7,025 nucleotides of DNA from the NCBI GenBank assembly GCA_013694645.1, contig JACDBZ010000002.1, positions 1-7,025 of the forward strand, written 5' to 3'. Source of the stretch: Chloroflexota bacterium. Its GTDB lineage: Bacteria > Chloroflexota > Limnocylindria > QHBO01. Position numbers and translations under genes: made by a program. The first letter of the stretch is position 1. Every line of letters begins with the position of its first letter. Positions 1 through 7,025 of this stretch are shown piece by piece. The notes below the pieces were generated by a model, which worked only from the letters and a program-made list of their open reading frames with translations, was not told the DNA's origin and did not search any database.

Positions 1-97
1 GGAGCAGGGTCGCGTAGTCGCGGTCCGCGTACCACTTCGCCAGCCAGGGCTTGATGATGCCGATCCGGAAGCCGTACGGGTGAACCTTGTGACCCAT
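1..97 (-). CDS. rpsC: 30S ribosomal protein S3 (5' part, cut by window edge)
   Basis: S3 binds the 30S head and helps form the mRNA entry channel. Only the first 32 codons are present; the gene continues beyond position 1. The visible N-terminus begins MGHKVHPYGFRIGI and continues with KPWLAKWYADRDYA, which matches the conserved S3 opening (GQKVHP.G.R.G, then W..KWYA). The ATG at 97-95 directly follows the TAG stop of rplV with no spacer. A good Shine-Dalgarno (AGGAG, 108-104) lies 6 bases upstream inside the last codons of rplV. This start and the rplV-rpsC order match the S10 operon of most bacteria, so the call is firm despite the truncation. Confidence 0.95.
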   Translation of the reverse strand, partial: MGHKVHPYGFRIGIIKPWLAKWYADRDYATLL

Positions 98-439
98 CTA
101 CGACTCCTCTCGGTCAGCCACGGCGACGGTGATGTGGCTGGTTCGCTTCAAGATTCCGAATGTCCGTCCCTGGGCGCGGAATCTCCAGCGCTTCAGGGTC
201 GGACCCTCGTCTGCCACCGCGCTCACGATTCGCAGCTCGTCGGCCGACAGGTTGTAGTTGTTCTCGGCATTGGCGGTGGCACTCTTCAGCACCTTCGCCA
301 CGTCCTTCGCTGCCGCGTTCGGCATGAAGCGCAGGATCGCCGCCGCCTCCTCGACCGGCTTGCCGGTGATGAGGTCGGTGACCAGCCGCACCTTGCGGGG
401 ACTGATCCGGATGTACTTGGCGGTTGCGCTCACTCGCAT
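98..439 (-). CDS. rplV: 50S ribosomal protein L22
   Basis: L22 is an early-assembling 23S rRNA-binding protein whose long beta-hairpin lines the peptide exit tunnel. The 113-residue product has the usual family length (about 110). Seen in the sequence: the N-terminal SPRKVRLV segment (residues 13-20), a helical middle with SATANAENN (53-61), and the hairpin tip signature EGPTLKRWRFRAQGR (78-92), followed by KRTSHITVAV. The hairpin is the region where macrolide-resistance changes occur in other bacteria; no deletion or duplication is visible here. The ATG at 439-437 is 8 bases after the rpsS stop, with AGGTG (449-445) as ribosome binding site partly built from that TAG stop. It abuts rpsC. Identity is certain. 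Confidence 0.98.
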   Translation of the reverse strand: MRVSATAKYIRISPRKVRLVTDLITGKPVEEAAAILRFMPNAAAKDVAKVLKSATANAENNYNLSADELRIVSAVADEGPTLKRWRFRAQGRTFGILKRTSHITVAVADREES

Positions 440-447
440 CGATGCAC

Positions 448-732
448 CTACTTCAGTGCCGTGGAGCGGTCAGTGGCCTTGCCGTGACCGCGATAGGTGC
501 GCGTCGGCGCGAACTCGCCGAGCCGATGCCCGACCATGTTCTCGCTGACGAATACCGGTACGTGACGACGGCCGTCGTGCACGGCGATCGTGTGCCCGAT
601 CATCTGCGGGAAGATCACGCTCGCCCGCGACCAGGTCTTCAGCACCTTGCGCTCGCTGCGCTTGTTCATGTCGTCGATGCGGCCCAGCAGGCGCGCGTCG
701 ACGAATGGTCCCTTCTTGACGGAACGACTCAT
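448..732 (-). CDS. rpsS: 30S ribosomal protein S19
   Basis: S19 sits in the 30S head, where it pairs with S13 and contacts the A-site finger and tRNA. The product is 94 residues, close to the usual 92-95. Visible hallmarks are the N-terminal SRSVKKGPFVD (2-12), TWSRAS (33-38), and the strongly conserved block from IGHTIAVHDG (45-54) through VGHRLGEF (67-74) to TRTYRGHG (77-84). The C-terminal tail after Gly84 is short and variable, as in the family. The start ATG at 732-730 is 10 bases after the rplB stop. A strong Shine-Dalgarno (AGGAG, 744-740) overlaps that stop, so termination of L2 and initiation of S19 are probably coupled. The gene is ordinary and the call firm. Confidence 0.98.
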   Translation of the reverse strand: MSRSVKKGPFVDARLLGRIDDMNKRSERKVLKTWSRASVIFPQMIGHTIAVHDGRRHVPVFVSENMVGHRLGEFAPTRTYRGHGKATDRSTALK

Positions 733-739
733 CTATCGG

Positions 740-746
740 CTCCTAA
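740..746 (-). promoter_or_regulatory. Ribosome binding site of rpsS overlapping the rplB stop codon
   Basis: On the minus strand the bases read TTAGGAG, with AGGAG at 744-740 placed 7 bases before the rpsS ATG. The stop codon TAG of rplB (745-743) supplies the first A and G of the Shine-Dalgarno. A ribosome terminating L2 therefore sits on the rpsS initiation site, which suggests translational coupling (inference). A similar arrangement, weaker in sequence, is seen at rpsS-rplV, where the TAG at 450-448 leads into AGGTG. Confidence 0.75.
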
Positions 747-1576
747 CCGCGTCCGTACCGACGGCGGACGATCATCTTGTTGCTCGCATTTCTCTTGGCA
801 CGGGTACGAAGGCCCATGGCGGGCTTGCCCCACGGGGTCTTCGGCGGCATGCCGGTTGGCTGCTTCCCCTCGCCACCACCGTGCGGATGGTCGCGCGGGT
901 TCATCGCCGATCCGCGCACTTCGGGCCGTCGACCCATGTGGCGCGAACGGCCCGCCTTGCCGATCTTCTGGTTCTCGTGATCGAGGTTGCTGACCTGGCC
1001 GATCGTCGCCGTGCACTCGATGCGCACGCGCCGCACCTCGTTGGACGGCAGTCGAATCGTGGCGAAGTCACCCTCCTTGGCGAGCAGCTGGGCGCTGCCG
1101 CCCGCGCTGCGAACGATCTGGCCGCCGCGGCCGGCGACCAGCTCGATGTTATGGATCTGGGTGCCGAGCGGGATGCGGCTCATCGGAAGGGCGTTCCCGA
1201 CGCGTGCCTCGACATCAGGCCCCGACGCGACCCGGTCGCCGACCTTCAGGCCGTGCGGCAGGAGCATGTAGCGCTTGTCGCCGTCCGCGTAGTGCAGCAG
1301 GCCGATCCGCGCCGATCGATTCGGGTCATATTCGACCGTCGCGATGCGCGCCGGAACGCCGACCTTGTCACGCTTCCAGTCGATCACGCGGTAGAGCCGC
1401 TTGTGACCGCCTCCCTGGTGGCGAACGCTCAGCTTGCCCTGGCTGTTGCGACCGGCCCGTCGCACGAGCTTTTCGGTGAGGGGCTTGTGCGGCGAATCGG
1501 CGGTGATCTCCTCGAACGTCGAGCGGGTCATCTGGCGAAGCCCCGGCGACGTTGGTCGGTAGTTACGAAGTGGCAT
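743..1576 (-). CDS. rplB: 50S ribosomal protein L2
   Basis: L2 is one of the most conserved large-subunit proteins. It binds 23S rRNA domain IV, and is needed for subunit association and peptidyl transferase activity. The product is 277 residues, normal for the family (about 273-277). Hallmarks include NSQGKLSVRHQGGGHKRLYR (44-63), the RNA-binding middle with ARIATVEYDPNRSA (76-89), and the C-terminal block AMNPRDHPHGGGEG (224-237). His230 corresponds to the conserved His229 of E. coli. The C-terminus ends in the usual basic IVRRR tract. The reading frame is open for 110 codons further upstream, but that part runs over rplW in another frame. The chosen ATG (1576-1574) gives the canonical PLRNYRPTSPG opening, 2 bases after the rplW stop. 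The ribosome binding site is weak (GAGG, 1590-1587, spacing 10). Confidence 0.98.
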   Translation of the reverse strand: MPLRNYRPTSPGLRQMTRSTFEEITADSPHKPLTEKLVRRAGRNSQGKLSVRHQGGGHKRLYRVIDWKRDKVGVPARIATVEYDPNRSARIGLLHYADGDKRYMLLPHGLKVGDRVASGPDVEARVGNALPMSRIPLGTQIHNIELVAGRGGQIVRSAGGSAQLLAKEGDFATIRLPSNEVRRVRIECTATIGQVSNLDHENQKIGKAGRSRHMGRRPEVRGSAMNPRDHPHGGGEGKQPTGMPPKTPWGKPAMGLRTRAKRNASNKMIVRRRYGRG

Positions 1577-1578
1577 GG

Positions 1579-1875
1579 TCAGACGGCCTCGAAGAGTTCG
1601 ATCTTGTCGCCCGGCGCGATCGCCACGATGGCCTTCTTCCACCCCGGCACCATCCCGAGGTTTCGACGGCCACGCCGCTTCTGCTTGGGTCGCACGCTGA
1701 CGACCCGCACGTCGAGCACGGTCACCTTGAACTCGGCCTCGACGGCCGCCTTGATGAGGAACTTGTTCGCGTGGCGGGCGACGGCGAACGTGTAATTGTT
1801 GCGCTCGGTCTCGAGCGTGCTCTTCTCGCTGATCACGGGTCGCAGAAGCACTTCGTGCAGGCTCAGGGCGGTCAT
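1579..1875 (-). CDS. rplW: 50S ribosomal protein L23
   Basis: L23 binds 23S rRNA domain III at the tunnel exit and is the docking point for trigger factor and SRP. The product is 98 residues, within the usual 90-100. Visible features are RPVISEKS (12-19), the RHANKFLIKAAVE helix (34-46, corresponding to the N/K-rich 'ANK.EIK.AVE' motif), VLDVRVV (53-59), and a basic loop with RPKQKRRGRR (62-71). A longer open frame extends upstream but overlaps rplD. The ATG at 1875-1873 is chosen because it forms a 4-base ATGA overlap with the rplD stop and has the best Shine-Dalgarno of the window (AGGAGGT, 1888-1882) six bases upstream. Identity is certain. Confidence 0.97.
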   Translation of the reverse strand: MTALSLHEVLLRPVISEKSTLETERNNYTFAVARHANKFLIKAAVEAEFKVTVLDVRVVSVRPKQKRRGRRNLGMVPGWKKAIVAIAPGDKIELFEAV

Positions 1876-2495
1876 GCGTATACCTCCTGCGCCCGGTCGA
1901 GCGCATCGCGGGTGAAGACGACCGTATCGGCCTCCAGCAGATCGACCACGTTCAGGCTGTCGGCCAGGATCACGCGCACCTCGCGCAGGTTCCGGGCTGA
2001 CAGCTCGACGCGCTCGTCGCGCGATGGCAGGACGAGGAGGACCTTGCCCTCCGCCTTCCACCCGGCGAGGCAGGTCAGCATCGCCTTCGTCCTGGTTGCA
2101 TCCAGGTCGAATCCTTCAACCACGCGCAGTGCTCCATCCGCCTGCTTGGCCGAAAGCACTCCGCGCAGGGCGCTGCGCCGCATCTTCAACGGCATCTTCT
2201 GCTCGTAGCTGCGGGGGTGCGGGCCGAAGACCACGCCGCCGCCGGTCCAGTGCGGCGCCGTCTTCGTGCCCTGGCGGGCGCGCCCGGTCCCCTTCTGGCG
2301 CCACGGCTTCTTGCCACCACCGGTGACTTCCCCGCGAGTCTGCGTGTCGGCGGTGCCGATCCTGCGTCCCGCCAGCTGCCGAATGACCGCCTGGTGAATC
2401 AGCGATTCGCTGATACGGGCGGCGAAGAGCGAATCGGCAAGCTCAACCGTTCCGCCGTCGGTGCCGTTGGCCTTGAGGATCGTGGTCTGGGGCAT
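1872..2495 (-). CDS. rplD: 50S ribosomal protein L4
   Basis: L4 is an early 23S rRNA-binding protein whose extended loop reaches the exit-tunnel constriction. In E. coli it also represses the S10 operon through the rpsJ leader. The 207-residue product has normal length (about 201-210). The tunnel loop is clear: TRGEVTGGGKKPWRQKGTGR (53-72), ARQG (73-76) and GGGVVFGPHPRSY (85-97), followed by KMRRSALRGVLSAK. The globular C-terminal half carries KVLLVLPSRDE and the usual alternating alpha/beta pattern. The ATG (2495-2493) is 2 bases after the rplC stop; its ribosome binding site is modest (GAAGG, 2510-2506, spacing 10). The rpsJ leader that L4 targets in E. coli has no equivalent space here, so any autoregulation must act elsewhere (inference). 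Confidence 0.97.
   Translation of the reverse strand: MPQTTILKANGTDGGTVELADSLFAARISESLIHQAVIRQLAGRRIGTADTQTRGEVTGGGKKPWRQKGTGRARQGTKTAPHWTGGGVVFGPHPRSYEQKMPLKMRRSALRGVLSAKQADGALRVVEGFDLDATRTKAMLTCLAGWKAEGKVLLVLPSRDERVELSARNLREVRVILADSLNVVDLLEADTVVFTRDALDRAQEVYA
1882..1888 (-). promoter_or_regulatory. Ribosome binding site of rplW
   Basis: AGGAGGT on the minus strand is a near-perfect anti-16S match, with 6 bases to the rplW ATG. It lies within the last codons of rplD (Gln-Glu-Val) and fixes the rplW start against a longer open frame. Its strength, together with the ATGA stop-start overlap, points to efficient coupled or independent initiation on L23. Confidence 0.85.
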
Positions 2496-2497
2496 GC

Positions 2498-3121
2498 CTA
2501 CTTCGCCTTCTGCACGAGCAGCAGGCCGTTCCGTGCCCCGGGGACGGCACCCCGGACCAGGATCAGGTTGCGCTCCGGATCGATCCGCACGACCTTGAGC
2601 TTCTTGACGGTCACTCGCTCGTTTCCCATGTGACCCGCCATCTTGGTGCCCTTCCAGACCCGGCCCGGATAGGTGCCCGCGCCGATCGAGCCCGGCGCCC
2701 GATGGTGATCCGATCCGTGGGTCTTCGGCCCGCGCTTGAAGTTGTGGCGGGCGATGACGCCGGTGAACCCGTGGCCCTTGCTCACGCCGGTCACGTCGAC
2801 GAGCTCACCGGCCTCGAACAGGTCGACACGCAGCTGCTGCCCGACCTCGTAGCCGTCCGTACCGTCGACACGCATCTCGCGCACGTGCTTCGGACGCTGG
2901 TGGTCCTTGTCAAGGTGCTTGAACTGACCGGCGACCGGCTTCGTCGAGCGGCGCGCGACGCCGGCGCCGAGCTGCACGGCCGCGTAGCCGTCCTTCTCGA
3001 CGTCACGAAGTCGCGTGACCGTGTTCGGGGTCGCCTCGATGACGCTCACCGGGACGACGCTGCCGTCGTCCGCGAAGATCCGCGTCATTCCAAGCTTTCT
3101 CCCGATCAATCCTGCCGCCAC
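2498..3121 (-). CDS. rplC: 50S ribosomal protein L3 (GTG start)
   Basis: L3 is one of the first proteins to bind 23S rRNA; its extension reaches toward the peptidyl transferase centre. From the GTG at 3121-3119 the product is 207 residues, the family norm, and opens AAGLIGRKLGMTRIF, as L3 should. Further hallmarks are VSKGHGFTGVIARHNF (113-128), GPKTHGSDHHRAPGSIG (131-147) and KMAGHMGNERVTV. The frame stays open to an ATG at 3190, but that would add 23 residues translated from two hairpins, has no ribosome binding site, and is absent from the family. The GTG has purine-rich AAGGGAAG upstream. The glutamine methylated by PrmB in E. coli L3 is not present here (the segment reads GSIGAGTYPG), as is usual outside the proteobacteria. 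A GTG start on such a highly expressed gene may tune its output (inference). Confidence 0.95.
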   Translation of the reverse strand: MAAGLIGRKLGMTRIFADDGSVVPVSVIEATPNTVTRLRDVEKDGYAAVQLGAGVARRSTKPVAGQFKHLDKDHQRPKHVREMRVDGTDGYEVGQQLRVDLFEAGELVDVTGVSKGHGFTGVIARHNFKRGPKTHGSDHHRAPGSIGAGTYPGRVWKGTKMAGHMGNERVTVKKLKVVRIDPERNLILVRGAVPGARNGLLLVQKAK

Positions 3122-3156
3122 TGTTCTTCCCTTCGTCCTTCCTGTCTCTTCCGTCA
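3122..3156 (-). promoter_or_regulatory. Purine-rich leader and ribosome binding site of rplC
   Basis: The 35 bases between the hairpin pair and the rplC GTG are about 85 percent purine on the coding strand. They hold three Shine-Dalgarno-like cores in a row (GGAAGAG, AGGAAGGA, AAGGGAAG). Only the last is placed to serve the GTG; the others could act as a ribosome standby site. This stretch should remain unpaired next to the stable hairpins. The motif reading is direct; the standby role is inference. Confidence 0.55.
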
Positions 3157-3171
3157 CAGACCCGGGGTCTG
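3157..3171 (-). repeat. Inverted repeat (second hairpin in transcript order) before rplC
   Basis: A 15-base inverted repeat reads CAGACC-CCG-GGTCTG on the coding strand, giving a six-pair stem with a three-base loop. It is immediately adjacent to the stronger hairpin at 3170-3189 and shares its outermost bases, so both can form only if a terminal pair or two opens. No run of T follows, so it does not look like an intrinsic terminator. Confidence 0.6.
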
Positions 3172-3189
3172 CGGGGGCTCGCCCCCGCA
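3170..3189 (-). repeat. Strong GC-rich hairpin just after the rpsJ stop codon
   Basis: The coding strand reads TGCGGGGG-CGAG-CCCCCGCA: a perfect eight-pair, nearly all-GC stem with a four-base loop. It starts 2 bases after the rpsJ TGA. There is no T-tract after it, so a factor-independent terminator is unlikely. A ribosome terminating S10 would cover its 5' arm, so folding could depend on rpsJ translation. Possible roles are transcript processing or 3'-end protection, attenuation between rpsJ and rplC, or membership of a dispersed palindromic repeat family. The structure is read directly; the roles are inference. Confidence 0.7.
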
Positions 3190-3191
3190 TG

Positions 3192-3500
3192 TCACATCTT
3201 GATCTCGATATCGACGCCGGCCGCCAGCGAGAGCCGCATCAACGCATCGACCGTCTTGGTGGACGGATCGATGATGTCGATGAGGCGCTTGTGCGTCCGG
3301 ATCTCGAACTGCTCGCGACCGTCCTTATGAACGAACGGACCGCGAATGACGGTGTACTTCTCGATACGGGTCGGCAGCGGGACCGGACCTGCCACGTCGG
3401 CGCCGGTCCGCTGCGCGGTCTCCACGATCTGCTCGGCCGACTGGTCGAGCAGCTTGTGGTCGTACGCCTTGAGTCGGATGCGGATGCGCTGCTTGGCCAT
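3192..3500 (-). CDS. rpsJ: 30S ribosomal protein S10 (NusE)
   Basis: S10 is a 30S head protein that, as NusE, also pairs with NusB in transcription antitermination and links RNA polymerase to the ribosome through NusG. The product is 102 residues, matching the usual 101-105. It shows the canonical start QRIRIRLKAYDH (4-15), LLDQSAEQIVETAQRTGA (17-34), GPVPLPTR (38-45), the exposed loop around 46-68, EIRTHKRLIDI (66-76) and the C-terminal TVDALMRLSLAAGVDIEI (83-100). The loop segment near residues 53-60, where tigecycline-resistance changes occur in other bacteria, looks ordinary. The ATG is only 5 bases after the tuf stop and has no recognisable Shine-Dalgarno at proper distance, so translation probably depends on ribosomes finishing EF-Tu. 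Confidence 0.98.
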   Translation of the reverse strand: MAKQRIRIRLKAYDHKLLDQSAEQIVETAQRTGADVAGPVPLPTRIEKYTVIRGPFVHKDGREQFEIRTHKRLIDIIDPSTKTVDALMRLSLAAGVDIEIKM

Positions 3501-3505
3501 AACGG

Positions 3506-4708
3506 CTAGCCGATGACCTCGGTGATCACGCCCGCACCGACCGTGTGCCCGCCCTCGCGAATCGCGAAGCGCTGGCTCTGCTCGATCGCAATCGGCGTGA
3601 TCAGCTCCACGTCGATGTTGACGTTGTCACCGGGCATGATCATCTCGACGCCCTCCGGCATTGCGATCGCACCGGTCACGTCGGTCGTGCGCAGGTAGAA
3701 CTGCGGACGATAGCCGGCGTAGAACGGGGTATGGCGACCGCCCTCCTCCTTGGACAGCACGTAGACCTCTGCCTTGAACTTCGTGCCGGGCTTCACGCTG
3801 CCGGCTTTGGCGAGCACCTGCCCGCGCTCCAGCTCCTCGCGCTCGATGCCGCGCAGCAGGAGCCCGACATTGTCGCCGGCCATGCCCTGGTCCAGCGTCT
3901 TCTTGAACATCTCGACGCCGGTCACCACGAGCGAGCGACTCTTGGCATGAATGCCGACCAGCTCGATGGTCTCGCCGGTGTTCACGATGCCGCGCTCGAT
4001 GCGACCGGTGGCCACGGTGCCGCGGCCCTTGATGCCGAAGACGTCCTCGATCGGCATCAGGAACGGCTTCTCGGTCTCGCGCGCAGGGGTCGGGATATAG
4101 CTGTCGACGGCATCCATCAGCTCCTTGATGGAGGCGTAGTCGTCGCTCGCGGCGTCGTCGCTGCCGGACGAGAGCGCCTTGAGCGCCGATCCGCGAATGA
4201 CCGGCACGTCGTCGCCGGGGAACTCGTACTTGCTGAGGAGCTCGCGCACTTCCATCTCGACCAGGTCAACGAGCATCTCGTCATCGACCATGTCGACCTT
4301 GTTGAGGTACACCACGAGGCTCGGGACCTCCACCTGGCGCGCCAGGAGGATGTGCTCGCGCGTCTGCGGCATTGGTCCATCGGCGGCAGATACCACCAGG
4401 ATGGCACCGTCCATCTGGGCGGCGCCGGTGATCATGTTCTTGATGTAGTCCGCGTGGCCCGGGCAGTCCACGTGGGCGTAGTGCCGGTTCGCGGTCTGAT
4501 ACTCGACGTGGCTGATCGCGATCGTGATGCCGCGCTGGCGCTCTTCCGGGGCGTTGTCGATCTGGTCGAACGCCTTGAAGTCAGCCCCGCCGGACAACGA
4601 CAGGAACTTTGTGATCGCTGCGGTCAGCGTCGTCTTGCCGTGGTCGACGTGGCCGATCGTGCCGACATTGACGTGCGGCTTGCTGCGGTCGAACTTCTGC
4701 TTGGCCAT
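3506..4708 (-). CDS. tuf: Translation elongation factor Tu
   Basis: EF-Tu is the GTPase that carries aminoacyl-tRNA to the ribosomal A site. The 400-residue product is full length. The G domain has GHVDHGKT (19-26), the switch-I RGIT (59-62), DCPGH (81-85), NKVD (136-139) and SAL (174-176). Beta-barrel domains II (about 210-305) and III (about 306-400) follow, ending in FAIREGG (381-387) and TVGAGVI (389-395). Positions that determine kirromycin sensitivity in E. coli keep the sensitive-type residues (Leu121, Gln125, Tyr161, Ala382, Glu385). Two local differences from E. coli are a roughly five-residue, Ser/Asp-rich lengthening after SALKAL (about 180-191) and His388 in place of Arg in GG(R/H)TVG. 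The ATG has AAGGA (4719-4715) six bases upstream. The gene sits between fusA and rpsJ; whether a second tuf copy exists elsewhere cannot be seen. Confidence 0.99.
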   Translation of the reverse strand: MAKQKFDRSKPHVNVGTIGHVDHGKTTLTAAITKFLSLSGGADFKAFDQIDNAPEERQRGITIAISHVEYQTANRHYAHVDCPGHADYIKNMITGAAQMDGAILVVSAADGPMPQTREHILLARQVEVPSLVVYLNKVDMVDDEMLVDLVEMEVRELLSKYEFPGDDVPVIRGSALKALSSGSDDAASDDYASIKELMDAVDSYIPTPARETEKPFLMPIEDVFGIKGRGTVATGRIERGIVNTGETIELVGIHAKSRSLVVTGVEMFKKTLDQGMAGDNVGLLLRGIEREELERGQVLAKAGSVKPGTKFKAEVYVLSKEEGGRHTPFYAGYRPQFYLRTTDVTGAIAMPEGVEMIMPGDNVNIDVELITPIAIEQSQRFAIREGGHTVGAGVITEVIG

Positions 4709-4739
4709 AAGTGGTCCTTCGTCGCTCCTTGGTTCTCTG
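4709..4739 (-). promoter_or_regulatory. fusA-tuf spacer with two Shine-Dalgarno-like motifs
   Basis: This 31-base spacer contains AAGGAG near its middle and AAGGA at 4719-4715, the latter correctly spaced (6 bases) for the tuf ATG. The upstream AAGGAG is too far for direct use and may act as a standby site. I see no convincing -35/-10 pair within the spacer and no hairpin. Tuf-specific promoters, when they exist, often lie inside the 3' end of fusA and cannot be excluded. Confidence 0.6.
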
Positions 4740-6845
<2,106 letters not shown>

Positions 6846-6849
6846 CTGT

Positions 6850-7025
6850 CTACCACTTGAAGTGACTGAAGGCCTTGTTCGCCTCCGCCATGCGATGAGT
6901 ATCCTCGCGCCGCTTGACTGCGGACCCGAGACCATTGCTGGCATCCATCAGCTCCGCGGCGAGCTTGTCGGACATGCTCCTGCCATTGCGCTTTCGGGCG
7001 GATTCGATCAGCCAGCGCATGCCGA
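6850..7025 (-). CDS. rpsG: 30S ribosomal protein S7 (3' part, cut by window edge)
   Basis: S7 nucleates assembly of the 30S head and lies near the E site; in E. coli it represses the str operon. Only the last 57 codons are present; the gene begins beyond position 7025. The visible C-terminus starts GMRWLIESARKR, continues with a helical MSDKLAAELMDA, and ends KRREDTHRMAEANKAFSH followed by FKW. This matches the conserved S7 end ((R)WL...ARKR, and REDVHRMAEANKAFAHYRW). The protein stops right after that motif, so it is the short form without the C-terminal extension found in E. coli K-12. The TAG stop is 4 bases before the fusA ATG. rpsL would be expected further upstream in transcript order. 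Confidence 0.97.
   Translation of the reverse strand, partial: GMRWLIESARKRNGRSMSDKLAAELMDASNGLGSAVKRREDTHRMAEANKAFSHFKW

Noticed and set aside
590..1795. A 401-codon plus-strand open frame across rpsS, rplB and rplW
   Set aside because: It crosses three firmly identified minus-strand genes and their junctions and has no recognisable protein features, so it is a composition artefact.
1577..1906. N-terminal extension of L2 by 110 codons
   Set aside because: The extra residues are an out-of-frame reading of rplW and the end of rplD, Arg-rich and unlike L2; the ATG at 1576 gives the canonical L2 N-terminus and length.
3157..3189. Intrinsic transcription terminator after rpsJ
   Set aside because: The stems are strong but no T-rich tract follows on either strand, and the downstream genes belong to the same conserved operon, so full termination here is unlikely.
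3122..3190. L3 start at the upstream ATG (3190)
   Set aside because: It would translate the hairpins into 23 residues absent from the L3 family and lacks a ribosome binding site; the GTG at 3121 gives the standard N-terminus.
3487..3502. Shared sequence at the starts of tuf and rpsJ (both encode MAKQ, with TTATGGCCAAGCAG)
   Set aside because: MAKQ/MAKE openings are usual for these proteins, and the match ends after the fourth codon, so it does not show duplication or recombination.
3503..3512. Perfect 10-base palindrome CGGCTAGCCG over the tuf stop codon
   Set aside because: Several 10-base palindromes are expected by chance in 7 kb, and as RNA it gives only a three-pair stem; no reason to assign a function.

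Overview
This is a high-GC bacterial chromosomal segment in which every gene lies on the minus strand. It is the junction of the str operon and the S10 ribosomal-protein operon. Read in the direction of transcription (from position 7025 down to 1), the order is rpsG (S7, 3' end only), fusA (EF-G), tuf (EF-Tu), rpsJ (S10), rplC (L3), rplD (L4), rplW (L23), rplB (L2), rpsS (S19), rplV (L22) and rpsC (S3, 5' end only). All nine complete genes are intact and of normal family length. I see no frameshift, mobile element, tRNA, CRISPR array or horizontally acquired cargo.

Packing is very tight. Intergenic gaps are 4 (rpsG-fusA), 31 (fusA-tuf), 5 (tuf-rpsJ), 70 (rpsJ-rplC), 2 (rplC-rplD), a 4-base ATGA overlap (rplD/rplW), 2 (rplW-rplB), 10 (rplB-rpsS), 8 (rpsS-rplV) and 0 (rplV-rpsC) bases. 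No promoter or intrinsic terminator is recognisable, so the block is probably co-transcribed, from a promoter upstream of the window (expected before rpsL) and continuing into rpsC and later S10-operon genes. The only gap with obvious structure is rpsJ-rplC. It carries two adjacent GC-rich hairpins followed by a purine-rich stretch leading to a GTG start for rplC.

Functionally everything here belongs to translation. S7, S10, S19 and S3 are small-subunit head proteins. L2, L3, L4, L22 and L23 are early-assembling large-subunit proteins near the peptidyl transferase centre and exit tunnel. EF-Tu delivers aminoacyl-tRNA and EF-G drives translocation. Co-expression would supply ribosome parts and the two GTPase factors in step.

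The organism is a GC-rich bacterium. The joined str-S10 order and general sequence character would fit Chloroflexota or another deep-branching high-GC phylum, but that is a guess; only a phylogeny could settle it. I found no previously undescribed system. The points most worth checking are the hairpin pair before rplC, the preference for TAG stops (6 of 10), and the uninterrupted tuf-rpsJ junction that leaves no room for a classical S10 leader.
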